A DNA stretch of 64,000 bases from Foliimonas ilicis (GTDB taxonomy: Bacteria; Pseudomonadota; Alphaproteobacteria; Rhizobiales; Rhizobiaceae): the NCBI RefSeq assembly GCF_039939195.1, contig NZ_JBDUUH010000014.1:1-64000 (forward strand), given 5' to 3'. Shown here one piece after another: positions 42,740 to 51,022 of this stretch; the first letter of the stretch is position 1, and each line of letters starts with the position of its first letter. Below the pieces are notes generated by a model, which searched no databases, was not told the origin of the DNA, and saw only the letters and a program-made list of their open reading frames with translations. A program made the translations under genes and the position numbers.

Positions 42740-42780
42740 ATGCCCCTCGGTCCCTCCACGTGGCCGGGGGGCATTTTTCT
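42740..42780 (+). terminator. Second plus-strand terminator
   Basis: atgcccctcgg (42740-42750) pairs with ccggggggcat (42764-42774) with one G-U pair, followed by TTTTTCTTTT. With the one at 42574 it insulates the right end of the element. The rest of 42605-42936 has no gene I can support. Confidence 0.7.
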
Positions 42781-42936
42781 TTTCAGGGGATACGGTGGAA
42801 CAGCCGAAGGGAAGTCCGGGGATATTCCGGGACTTATGGCGCTCATTCCGGGATTTCGTGCCTCTTACGTTCCCTTGCAGGCATTTGCGCAATGCAAGAG
42901 ATCTGGACAGAAGTCCTTGATTTACAAGAGAAATTT

Positions 42937-43013
42937 TGGCGATCCCGGCAGGATTTGAACCTGCGACCATCGGCTTAGAAGGCCGGTGCTCTATCCAGCT
43001 GAGCTACGGGACC
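42937..43013 (-). tRNA. tRNA-Arg(TCT), integration target
   Basis: 77 nt with encoded CCA. The acceptor stem GGTCCCG pairs with CGGGATC, the D arm and T arm are normal, and the anticodon loop CTTCTAA gives TCT. The 3' part up to 42987 is the element-side copy of the att region, so the functional gene now has a 3' half delivered by the integrated element. Its T-loop reads TTCAAAT, against TTCGAAT in the displaced copy at 26271. Confidence 0.9.
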
Positions 43014-43065
43014 GTAAGCTCGGTTTTCACCAGAAACCAATGCGGGCAGTTTCGCCCGATTGCAA

Positions 43066-43371
43066 TCAGTGAGTCCAAGGAATCTTTCGGTCAAAACGGA
43101 AATTGTCGGAGTAGGAGATCTGCCGGCGCGCTGTTTCCTTGGGCTCCTGCACACGAAAGGCGAGCCCGTGCTTTTCGGCATAGGTGATCGCCTCTTCCTT
43201 CGAAGCGAAGTTAAGCCTGATCTGGCTCTTCATGTCGCCTGACGTGGTGTAGCCCATGAGCGGATCGATCTTGCGCGGCTGCTCTGGGTCAAATTCGAGC
43301 ACCCAATGGCCGGTCTTGGCTTTGCCGGACTGCATGGCCGTCTTTGCAGGGCTGAAAATGCGCGCGGACAT
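43066..43371 (-). CDS. NADH dehydrogenase accessory subunit, NDUFS4-like
   Basis: 101 residues. ARIFSPAKTAMQSGKAKTG, then WVLEFDPEQPRKIDPLMGYT, MKSQIRLNF and AITYAEKHGLAFRV are diagnostic of the ETC complex I subunit conserved region shared with mitochondrial NDUFS4. It stabilises the respiratory complex I at the membrane arm junction. It lies between the two tRNA genes, in core chromosome. Confidence 0.88.
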   Translation of the reverse strand: MSARIFSPAKTAMQSGKAKTGHWVLEFDPEQPRKIDPLMGYTTSGDMKSQIRLNFASKEEAITYAEKHGLAFRVQEPKETARRQISYSDNFRFDRKIPWTH

Positions 43372-43436
43372 TATTCCTCATCCTTGCTCGGGCAATCGAA
43401 AGGATAGATCGTCTCGCTTACGTTGCGGGCGATCTA

Positions 43437-43513
43437 TGGTCGGAGTGGCAGGATTCGAACCTGCGACCCCCTGATCCCAAATCAGGTGCGCTACCAGGCT
43501 GCGCTACACTCCG
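43437..43513 (-). tRNA. tRNA-Pro(TGG)
   Basis: 77 nt with encoded CCA. Acceptor CGGAGTG/CACTCCG, anticodon loop TTTGGGA (TGG), T-arm GCAGG-TTCGAAT-CCTGC. Not disturbed by insertion. Confidence 0.9.
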
Positions 43514-43631
43514 GTTGCGCTGTCATTAGGCATTGCTCCGGCGCATGGCAAGGCCAAAAATGCAAACAGCCACAAGGATTTCAAGAAATCGGCACTTCCC
43601 ATACGTAAAGCGCCGATCCTCGCATGAAGCG

Positions 43632-43787
43632 TTACATGGGCGAGCCTTCGCCCCTGCCATCACGATACGGTCCAGGCTTCTTCAGAACGACCGGCTTGTC
43701 GTCGCGGCTCCAGGTGGCGTAGCCTTCGCCGGGCGCGGCACAACCGGCCAGCACCGCGGCGATGATGAGAAACGGCAATATCTTCAT
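43632..43787 (-). CDS. Small lipoprotein
   Basis: 51 residues from the ATG at 43787. A hydrophobic signal is followed by the lipobox VLAGC (Cys16), then a short polar tail rich in Gly, Arg and Pro. It is probably fixed to the inner or outer membrane by lipid. Small lipoproteins of this kind are common in Rhizobiales, and no function is known. It lies downstream of hdaA on the same strand. Confidence 0.65.
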   Translation of the reverse strand: MKILPFLIIAAVLAGCAAPGEGYATWSRDDKPVVLKKPGPYRDGRGEGSPM

Positions 43788-43851
43788 AGACCTGTCTCCG
43801 AAACAATTTCAGATGTGACTATCGCGGACGAGCAGCGCGCGACAAGCGGTT

Positions 43852-44553
43852 TCATATCCCGAACTCCGCCTGGCCCTCGTCCAGCGCGCTGATGGTTTCA
43901 GCGGCCATGACGCGGGTGATGCGGGTTTTTTGTTCGAGGGCGGCCATATCCAGGCGCTCGACGATGCGAATCGCGGTGGACAGTGAACGTTCGATACGGC
44001 GAACGATGAACTGGATGACCTGCTGGTCGACCTCGACCTGCCGGTCGGCGAAAAGCTTGGTCATGACGCCTGCCAGCAAAAGATCATCCGGCTCCTGAAT
44101 CTCGATGATCGCGGCAGTCTTCAACCGCGATGCGAGATCAGGCAATCTTACGCCCCATGCAGCGGGAAAGCGGCGCGCGGTGAGAAGAATGGTCGAACCG
44201 GCGGCCCGCGCCGCATTGATGAGATGGAAAAGTCCGGCTTCATCGAGATCCGCGGCATCCGCATCGTCGATCAGAACGGGCGGCGTTTCATCGAAATTTG
44301 CAACGGCTTGCGCAATGCGGTTGGCCGGCACCGATTGCGCGCCGCTGACCTCTTGCCAGATCGCCGCGATATGCGATTTTCCGGCTCCCGAGGGGCCTGC
44401 AAGCAAAGCCACAGGCGACGGCCATTCGGGCCATTGATCCATGAAGTCGAGCGCCTGACGGTTGGCAGGCGAGACGATCAGATCATCGCGCGAGTATCCT
44501 GCGACATGGCCAAGATCGAACGGAAGCTGCCGTGGCTTTTCCAGTCTCGACAT
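43852..44553 (-). CDS. hdaA: DnaA regulatory inactivator HdaA
   Basis: 233 residues. QLPFDLGHVAGYSRDDLIVS at the start, a Walker-A-like AGPSGAGKSHI, ALIDDADAADLDE in the Walker B place and LASRLKTAAIIEI (box VII-like) show the DnaA-type AAA domain without the DNA-binding domain. In Caulobacter HdaA, with the beta clamp, promotes DnaA-ATP hydrolysis and prevents over-initiation; QLPFDL is the clamp-binding motif. The start overlaps the permease stop (TGATG), a common arrangement in this group. Confidence 0.85.
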   Translation of the reverse strand: MSRLEKPRQLPFDLGHVAGYSRDDLIVSPANRQALDFMDQWPEWPSPVALLAGPSGAGKSHIAAIWQEVSGAQSVPANRIAQAVANFDETPPVLIDDADAADLDEAGLFHLINAARAAGSTILLTARRFPAAWGVRLPDLASRLKTAAIIEIQEPDDLLLAGVMTKLFADRQVEVDQQVIQFIVRRIERSLSTAIRIVERLDMAALEQKTRITRVMAAETISALDEGQAEFGI

Positions 44554-45728
44554 CACGATACCGAACGCGGGCTCCGAGGCCGCGGCGTCTTGTGCTCAGG
44601 CGCCTCCAGCTCTTCGTAATTGCCCTTGTAGAGCGGCGATTCGAGGTAGCGGCCGATGGCGAAGCGGACAAGAACGCCGATGGCCGCGGCAATCGGCACG
44701 GCAAGTAGAAGTCCCACGAAACCGAACAGAGCACCAGCGGCAAACAGCGCAAACATCAGCCAGACCGGGTGTACACCCACACTTTTGCCGACGAGTTTCG
44801 GCTGCAGGATGTTGCCTTCGATGAACTGGCCGACAAAGAACACACCGGCGACCGCAGCGACCATGATCCAGTCCGGCCAGAACTGCACGAGCGCCACGCC
44901 GATTGAAACGACCAGACCGACCAGCGACCCGACATAGGGAATGAAGCTGATGATACCTGCGAAAAGCCCGATCAGGATCGCGAAATTCAGTCCCGTCAGC
45001 GTCAGGCCGACGGCATACATGACGCCGAGGATGAGGCACAGCGTGCCCTGCCCGCGTACGAAACCGGCGGTCGAATGGTTGATCTCGTTGGCGAGCTGGC
45101 GGACCGTCTCGACATGCTGGCGCGGAATCCAGCTATCCACTTTCGAGACCATGCGGTCCCAATCCAGCAGCATGTAGAAGGCGACGACCGGCGTCACCAC
45201 GAAAAGGCTGGCGACGCTGACCAGAGCCAGACCGGAGCTCCAAAGCGACTGGAACACGGTGGAGATGAAGCCGACGCCGGAATTGACCAGCGAATTGAGC
45301 CCATCGCGCAGGCTGTTGGCATCGACGCCGAAGCGATCTTCAATCCATTGCGGATCGAAACTCGTAATGCTCGATTGCAATTGCGTCATGTAGCCCGGCA
45401 GCTTGCTGATGAAATCGGCCAATTGCGATGCGAGCACCGGAATAAGCAGCACCAGCGCCAGAAGCAGCACGACGACGAACACCAGAAGGATGAGAATTGT
45501 CGCCATGAGCCGCGAAAGCCCGAGGCGCTGCAGCCTGTCGGCTACAGGGTCGAGGAAATAGGCAAGCGCCAGACCGGCCACGAATGGCAGCAGAATATCG
45601 CTGAACACATAGACGAAAAGCGCGACGACTGCCGCGGCAATCAGCCAGAAGCCGACCTGACGCCGCAGGGCCAGAGAGGCCGGATCTTGCCGCCTCACTT
45701 CAACCGCCTGAATTTTTTCTTTCGCCAT
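44553..45728 (-). CDS. AI-2E family transporter (PerM-like)
   Basis: 391 residues with about eight membrane helices in the 2+1+5 pattern of PerM/YdiK proteins. Features are LLPFVAGLALAYFLDPVADR near the start, a polar middle region (TQLQSSITSFDPQWIEDRFG) and IPYVGSLVGLVVSIGVALVQ. Family members export small molecules or act as sodium/proton antiporters; the substrate here is unknown. It is translated in coupling with hdaA and its start lies inside the end of the next gene. Confidence 0.85.
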   Translation of the reverse strand: MAKEKIQAVEVRRQDPASLALRRQVGFWLIAAAVVALFVYVFSDILLPFVAGLALAYFLDPVADRLQRLGLSRLMATILILLVFVVVLLLALVLLIPVLASQLADFISKLPGYMTQLQSSITSFDPQWIEDRFGVDANSLRDGLNSLVNSGVGFISTVFQSLWSSGLALVSVASLFVVTPVVAFYMLLDWDRMVSKVDSWIPRQHVETVRQLANEINHSTAGFVRGQGTLCLILGVMYAVGLTLTGLNFAILIGLFAGIISFIPYVGSLVGLVVSIGVALVQFWPDWIMVAAVAGVFFVGQFIEGNILQPKLVGKSVGVHPVWLMFALFAAGALFGFVGLLLAVPIAAAIGVLVRFAIGRYLESPLYKGNYEELEAPEHKTPRPRSPRSVS

Positions 45729-46257
45729 AGCTATTCATATGCCTCAACCAAGCCACGAGATAGGCCCCGGCGGAAGCTATGGTCAAGAGGCCAGAAAGCA
45801 ATACAAGGCCTGTGCGTAAGTGTTCGATTTTTGAAAAGAATGCGAGTTCGGCCAGCACAACCGCAACCAGAACGATCTGAACCGCGGTATTCGCCTTTGA
45901 AACCATCAGCGGCTTCATCTCGACCGGACTGCCCATGACGGATGAAAGAAGCACGGCCAGTATGATCAGCGCGTCACGCGAAACGACCATGATGACGAGC
46001 CAGAGCGGAATTTCGCCCATGAAACCGAGCACCACGAACACGCTGACCAGAAGCAGCTTGTCGGCCATCGGGTCAAGATAGGCGCCAAGCTCCGATTTCT
46101 GGTTGAAATGGCGCGCGATGAAGCCATCCACGGCGTCGGACACGCCTGCGATTACAAATCCGACGAATGCCCAGCGCATTTCACCGGTCAGAAGCGCGAA
46201 AACGACGCCCGGCACCAGAAGAAAGCGCATAATCGTGATAAGATTGGGTATCGTCAC
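45700..46257 (-). CDS. CDP-alcohol phosphatidyltransferase
   Basis: 185 residues from a GTG at 46257. The signature D-G-x2-A-R-x8-G-x3-D-x3-D is seen in DAVDGFIARHFNQKSELGAY with LDPMADK. Four to six membrane helices surround it. It transfers a phosphatidyl group from CDP-diacylglycerol to an alcohol, for example glycerophosphate or a related acceptor. A second enzyme of this family, probably the true PgsA, lies at 60247. It overlaps the permease gene by 29 bp. Confidence 0.88.
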   Translation of the reverse strand: MTIPNLITIMRFLLVPGVVFALLTGEMRWAFVGFVIAGVSDAVDGFIARHFNQKSELGAYLDPMADKLLLVSVFVVLGFMGEIPLWLVIMVVSRDALIILAVLLSSVMGSPVEMKPLMVSKANTAVQIVLVAVVLAELAFFSKIEHLRTGLVLLSGLLTIASAGAYLVAWLRHMNSYGERKNSGG

Positions 46258-46446
46258 GCCACACCCTCCAATGTTGGCGCTATAGCATAGAAGTTGGCAC
46301 CCGTACTTGCCGCAAGGCGCAAACTTAGGAGATGAGGATGTCCACGGTTTTGTCACCACTCCGAGGGCTCCAGAACGTCGCAATCCTTGCAGCGATTGCC
46401 CTGACATGCGAAGAGCGGCACTATTAGAGCGGCAAGGAAACCGGGT

Positions 46447-47514
46447 ATGACCGAGGCAAAAAAGAATGGGCTTACCTATGCTGAGGCAGGCGTCGATATC
46501 GATGCAGGCAATCAGCTCGTCGAAAAGATCAAGCCTCTGGTTCGCTCCACACGCAGGCCGGGCGCGGATGGCGAAATCGGCGGCTTTGGCGGCCTGTTCG
46601 ACCTCAAGGCAGCAGGCTTTACCGATCCGGTTCTGGTTGCCGCCAATGATGGCGTCGGCACCAAGCTGAAGATCGCGATCGACGCGGGAAAGCACGATAC
46701 GATCGGCATCGACCTTGTCGCCATGTGCGTCAACGACCTTATCGTGCAGGGCGCGGAGCCTCTGTTCTTTCTGGATTATTTCGCGACCGGCAAGCTCGAT
46801 CCCGATCAGGGCGCGGCCATCGTCGGCGGCATCGCCGAAGGCTGCAGGCAGTCCGGTTGCGCGCTGATCGGCGGTGAAACCGCCGAAATGCCCGGCATGT
46901 ATCACGGCAAGGATTATGATCTTGCGGGTTTTGCGGTGGGTGCTGCCGAACGCGGCCAGTTGCTGCCGACCGACGACATCGTTGAAGGCGACGTGCTGCT
47001 CGGCCTCGCCTCCTCCGGCGTTCATTCCAACGGCTACTCGCTGGTGCGTCGCATCGTCGAAAATTCCGGCCTGAATTGGGACGACAAGGCACCGTTCGGC
47101 AATGGCGAGACGCTTGGAGAAGCCCTGCTGGAGCCGACACGTATTTACGTGAAGTCGCTGTTGAAGGCTGTTCGCGGCACGCATGGCATCAAGGCGCTGG
47201 CGCATATTACCGGCGGCGGTTTCCCTGAAAATATCCCGCGCGTTCTGCCGAAGGACTTTTCCGCAGAACTCGATCTCGACGCGATCGACGTGCCGCCCGT
47301 TTTCTCATGGCTTGCCAAGGTTGGTGGTGTCGAGGCCAACGAAATGATGCGCACATTCAACTGCGGTATCGGCATGATTCTGGTCGTTGCCTCCGGCCAG
47401 GCGGCGCAGGTTGCCGCGGTTTTGCAGGAAGCAGGCGAAACCGTCACGCCTATCGGCCGCATCGTTCCGCGCCGTGAAACCGGCGTGATTTACAATGGAA
47501 CACTTTCGCTATGA
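46447..47514 (+). CDS. purM: Phosphoribosylformylglycinamidine cyclo-ligase
   Basis: 355 residues. TYAEAGVDIDAGNQLVEKIK at the start, GGFGGLFDL, then NDGVGTKLKIA (ATP/substrate site) and CVNDLIVQGAEPLFFLDYFA are characteristic of PurM. It makes AIR from FGAM in the fifth step of purine synthesis in the cytoplasm. It is followed by purN with an ATGA overlap, the usual Rhizobiales pair. The gene is complete and typical in length. Confidence 0.95.
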   Translation: MTEAKKNGLTYAEAGVDIDAGNQLVEKIKPLVRSTRRPGADGEIGGFGGLFDLKAAGFTDPVLVAANDGVGTKLKIAIDAGKHDTIGIDLVAMCVNDLIVQGAEPLFFLDYFATGKLDPDQGAAIVGGIAEGCRQSGCALIGGETAEMPGMYHGKDYDLAGFAVGAAERGQLLPTDDIVEGDVLLGLASSGVHSNGYSLVRRIVENSGLNWDDKAPFGNGETLGEALLEPTRIYVKSLLKAVRGTHGIKALAHITGGGFPENIPRVLPKDFSAELDLDAIDVPPVFSWLAKVGGVEANEMMRTFNCGIGMILVVASGQAAQVAAVLQEAGETVTPIGRIVPRRETGVIYNGTLSL

Positions 47515-48227
47515 ACAGACAGCACGCCAAGAAGATCGCAATCCTGATTTCCGGCCGCGGCTCGAATATGGTTGCGTTGATCGACGCGGCCAGCGACCCG
47601 GCTTTTCCGGCTGAAATTGTCGGCGTCATTTCCGACAATGCGGATGCGGCGGGCTTGAGACTGGCGGCAGCGCGCGGCATTCCAACCCGCGCCGTCGTGA
47701 AGAAGGCCTCCGATACGAAACAGGCGCATGACGCCGCAATCGGCGCGGTTTTGGCCGAGTTCGGCGCGGAAATCGTCTGTCTGGCAGGCTATATGCGATT
47801 GCTGACGGCCGAATTCGTGGAAAAATGGCAGGGCCGGATGCTCAACATCCACCCGGCATTGCTGCCCTCCTTCAAGGGCCTGAACACGCATGAACAGGCG
47901 CTGGAAGCAGGCGCGCGCATTCATGGCTGCACGGTTCATTTCGTGACATCGAAGATGGATGACGGCCCGATCGTCGCGCAGGCCGCCGTTCCAGTCGTCG
48001 TCGGCGATACGGCGGACAGCCTGTCGGCCCGCGTTCTGAGGGCAGAGCACAGCCTTTATCCAATCGCCTTGCGGCTGGTGGCAGAAGGCGAAGCGCGCAT
48101 GGATGGAGACAAAACGGTGTTTTCGAACATCGACGAGTCGGAAAAAGCCGCGAAGGTAATTCTCTCATCGCCAAACCCGCTGCGCGCGGAAATCAATCTC
48201 GAGCAACTGGCCCGCGTCACGCCGTAA
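47511..48227 (+). CDS. purN: Phosphoribosylglycinamide formyltransferase
   Basis: 238 residues. IAILISGRGSNMVALIDAAS binds the nucleotide substrate, ISDNADAAGL follows, and LAGYMRLLTAEFV with NIHPALLPSFKG holds the catalytic Asn-His pair; the later catalytic Asp is in DDGPIVAQA. It adds the formyl group from N10-formyl-THF to GAR. The C-terminus is about 25 residues longer than in E. coli, as usual in this order. Coupled to purM. Confidence 0.95.
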   Translation: MNRQHAKKIAILISGRGSNMVALIDAASDPAFPAEIVGVISDNADAAGLRLAAARGIPTRAVVKKASDTKQAHDAAIGAVLAEFGAEIVCLAGYMRLLTAEFVEKWQGRMLNIHPALLPSFKGLNTHEQALEAGARIHGCTVHFVTSKMDDGPIVAQAAVPVVVGDTADSLSARVLRAEHSLYPIALRLVAEGEARMDGDKTVFSNIDESEKAAKVILSSPNPLRAEINLEQLARVTP

Positions 48228-48282
48228 CGACCTCTTGCAGCCGGTAGCAATTCTTACTACCTTTTGGCTGAAGGAGTTTGTC

Positions 48283-48564
48283 ATGGCAGGTGTCGAGAAA
48301 GTCAGCGTCGCGCTTTCATCCGAGTTGCTGGACACGGTTAAGGATGCCGTTTCCAGCGGCGAGTATGCCTCGGCCAGCGAAGTCATTCGTGAAGCTTTGA
48401 GAGAATGGCGGCTGCGCAAGCCGCTTCGGCACGCGGAGATCGAACGCCTCCGGCAGGCATGGAACGAAGGCGTATCCAGCGGACCATCCGAGCCGCTCGA
48501 CATGGAAGATTTGAAGAGCAAGGCGCGGCAGCGTTTCAAGAATTCGCCGCGCACGCATGGCTAG
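48283..48564 (+). CDS. ParD-type antitoxin
   Basis: 93 residues from the ATG at 48283 (GAAGGAG upstream). EKVSVALSSELLDTVKDAVS and SASEVIREALREW form the ribbon-helix-helix DNA-binding dimer, and the acidic/helical C-terminus wraps the toxin. Overlaps the parE gene by eight bases. Located just after purN, probably with its own promoter. Confidence 0.85.
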   Translation: MAGVEKVSVALSSELLDTVKDAVSSGEYASASEVIREALREWRLRKPLRHAEIERLRQAWNEGVSSGPSEPLDMEDLKSKARQRFKNSPRTHG

Positions 48565-48850
48565 GCTGAAAATCTTTCGAAGCCCGGCGACCGAAAATGA
48601 TCTGATCGACATCTGGTGCAGCATCGCGCCAGACAGTCCAGCCGCAGCGGATCGTGTTCTGGATCACATCTCAGAGAGAATTTTACAGCTTGCTGACTTT
48701 CCTGAATCAGGTCCGGCAAGGCCGGAAATCGCGGAAGACGCCCGCGCTTTGTCTGTCGCGAATTATCTGGTTCTCTACCGCATTTTTGACGAGCGTATTG
48801 AAATCATCCGCGTGGTCCATGGCGCGCGGGATGTTGAAGCGCTTTTCTAG
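48557..48850 (+). CDS. ParE/RelE-family toxin
   Basis: 97 residues. LKIFRSPATENDLIDIWCSI, then AADRVLDHISERILQLADFP and VVHGARDVEALF are the beginning, helix pair and end of ParE toxins, which poison gyrase. The R-x6-LF end is typical. Complete, next to its antitoxin gene. Confidence 0.85.
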   Translation: MARLKIFRSPATENDLIDIWCSIAPDSPAAADRVLDHISERILQLADFPESGPARPEIAEDARALSVANYLVLYRIFDERIEIIRVVHGARDVEALF

Positions 48851-48854
48851 CCTT

Positions 48855-50969
48855 TCAGCCCGCAGCCCTGATCCAGACCTTGTTGTCATGAAACGCAGCA
48901 CCGCCATAGGGTGCGGCGGCGTCGGCGCCGGTTAGGGTGTTGATGCCCTCGCCGCGCTCATGGGCGCTGTTTGGCCAGATGCCTTCGGCAATGACCACGC
49001 CACGCTTGATGCCGTTGAACAGCTTCACATGCAGAATGACTTCGCCGCGCGTATTGCCGATTTCGGCACGGTCGCCATCGGCGAGGCCCAGCATTGCAGC
49101 GTCTTCGGCATGCAGCAGAAGCTCCGGGCGGCCTTCCTTGGCTTTTGAAACCGGGGTTTCGGCGAAGCTTGAATTCAGATAGTTGCGCGCAGGCGATGTG
49201 GCCAAGCGGAACGGGTGCTCGGCATCTGCCACCTCGATCAGATCGACATGGTCTGGAAATTCAGGCAAACGCTCGTGCGGCCCGAAAATTCCCATACTTT
49301 TCGGCGGCTTGTTGGGTGCAAAGCCGCCATTCCATTGCGGCTTGAAGCGGAATTTGCCGTCGGGATGGCCAAAGCCCTTCAAGAAATGCGCCGTTTCGAA
49401 TTCAGGCTGCATGTCGGCCCAGCGCTTTTCGCGCAAATCTTCGAAATCGCCGATATCGCGGCTCTTCAGAAGCGCGTCGATATGCTGCTTTTCGGTCATG
49501 CCGAAGCCGGGCAAATGCGCCACGCCGAGCCGCCTCGCCAATTCCTCAATGACATAGTGATTTGTGCGCGGACCATCAGGTGCATCGATCAGCTTCGGCC
49601 CCAGCGTCACATGCTGGTTGCCGCCGCCCTTGTAGACGTCGTCGTGCTCCAGAAACATCGTGGCAGGCAGCACAAGATCCGCCAGTTGGGCGGTATCGGT
49701 CATGAACTGCTCGTGCACGCAGGTAAACAGATCTTCGCGCAGAAAACCCTGCCGCACCAGTCGCTGTTCAGGGGCGACATTCACCGGATTGGTGTTCTGG
49801 ATCAGCATCGCGGTGACCGGCGGGCCGCCATAAAGCGCATCTTCCGCACCGGTCAGCACAGGGCCGATGCGCGAATGGTCGAGGTAGCGGATCGTGGGAT
49901 CGCGGAGCTTGTCGCCCTCAAGCATATCCTTGTTGAACTTGAAACCGGAAATGCCGGAATTGGAATGAAACGCGCCACCGCCCTCATACTGCCAGCAGCC
50001 GGTGACGGCAGCGATGGAAAGGGCGGCATGCATATTGGCCGCGCCATTGCGCTGGCGGGCAAAGCCATAACCGAGACGGAAGAAGGTGCGTTGCGTGGTG
50101 CCGACCAGCCGCGCGAAGGCTTCGATCTCGGCAACCGACAGGCCAGTGATCGCGGACGCCCATTCCGGCGTCTTGTCGCGCAGATGCGCTTCGAGACCGG
50201 CAGGATCGTCGGTGTATTTTTCCAGATAGGCGCGGTCGGCCATGCCTTCGCGGAAAAGCACATGCATTGCCGCGCAAGCCAAAGCGCCATCGGTGCCGGG
50301 CTTTACCACCAGGCCCATATCGGCCTGTTTCATCGTGGCATTTTCATAGATGTCGATGACGACGATCTTTGCGTCGCGGTCTTTGCGCGCGCGGATCGCG
50401 TGGGTCATCACATTGACCTGCGTGACCACCGCATTGGTGCCCCAAATGACGATGCAGTCGGATTTCGCCATCTCGCGCGGGTCGCTGCCGCGCAGGGCGC
50501 CGGTGCCCATGACGTAACCTGTCCAGGCGATATTGGTGCAGATAGAGCCGAAGAAGCCGGAATACTTCTTTGCGTGGCGCAGGCGTTCGATACCGTCGCG
50601 CTGCACCAGCCCCATCGTGCCCGCATAGAAATAGGGCCAGACCGTTTCCGAACCGTATTTCTCTTCAGCGCGCAGGAATTTCTCGGCGACGAGATCGAGC
50701 GCGTCGTCCCAGCCGATCTCGCTCCAGCCGCCCTCGCCCTTGCCACCCTTGCGAATGAGCGGCTTCAGAAGGCGGTCAGGATGGTGGATGCGGTCAGCGT
50801 AGCGCGCAACCTTGGCGCAGATGACGCCAGCCGTGTAGCTGTTGTCCTTTGCGCCATGAACCCGGCCGATGCGCTTACCGTCGATGATTTCGACATCGAG
50901 CGCGCAGGTCGACGGGCAGTCATGGGGACATGCCGAGTGGCCAATTCTTACATTCGCGTGCTGGTTCAT
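48855..50969 (-). CDS. Molybdopterin-dependent oxidoreductase
   Basis: 704 residues. CPHDCPSTCALDVEI and GVICAKVARYADRIHHPDRL carry the 4Fe-4S ligand cysteines at the N-terminus. Then the DMSO reductase-type segments IVIWGTNAVVTQVNVM, VIDIYENATMKQADM and LVVKPGTDGALACAAM bind the bis-MGD cofactor, and the C-terminal barrel ends with GAAFHDNKVWI. No Tat signal is seen, so it is probably cytoplasmic. The substrate cannot be told; relatives include formate dehydrogenases and biotin sulfoxide reductase. moaD/moaE for cofactor synthesis lie at 59.5-60.2 kb. Confidence 0.85.
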   Translation of the reverse strand: MNQHANVRIGHSACPHDCPSTCALDVEIIDGKRIGRVHGAKDNSYTAGVICAKVARYADRIHHPDRLLKPLIRKGGKGEGGWSEIGWDDALDLVAEKFLRAEEKYGSETVWPYFYAGTMGLVQRDGIERLRHAKKYSGFFGSICTNIAWTGYVMGTGALRGSDPREMAKSDCIVIWGTNAVVTQVNVMTHAIRARKDRDAKIVVIDIYENATMKQADMGLVVKPGTDGALACAAMHVLFREGMADRAYLEKYTDDPAGLEAHLRDKTPEWASAITGLSVAEIEAFARLVGTTQRTFFRLGYGFARQRNGAANMHAALSIAAVTGCWQYEGGGAFHSNSGISGFKFNKDMLEGDKLRDPTIRYLDHSRIGPVLTGAEDALYGGPPVTAMLIQNTNPVNVAPEQRLVRQGFLREDLFTCVHEQFMTDTAQLADLVLPATMFLEHDDVYKGGGNQHVTLGPKLIDAPDGPRTNHYVIEELARRLGVAHLPGFGMTEKQHIDALLKSRDIGDFEDLREKRWADMQPEFETAHFLKGFGHPDGKFRFKPQWNGGFAPNKPPKSMGIFGPHERLPEFPDHVDLIEVADAEHPFRLATSPARNYLNSSFAETPVSKAKEGRPELLLHAEDAAMLGLADGDRAEIGNTRGEVILHVKLFNGIKRGVVIAEGIWPNSAHERGEGINTLTGADAAAPYGGAAFHDNKVWIRAAG

Positions 50970-51022
50970 GGCGGGAAACTACAGGGTTTTTCCTAGAAGG
51001 TGTAGAGCCAGCAACCGACAGA

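Noticed and set aside
45700..47205. 501-codon minus-strand frame extending from the phosphatidyltransferase across purM
   Set aside because: Only the part to the GTG at 46257 is coding. The rest is antisense to purM, which has full family motifs on the plus strand.
49215..50996. 593-codon plus-strand frame
   Set aside because: It is the shadow of the molybdopterin oxidoreductase gene in G+C-rich DNA and has no motif of its own.
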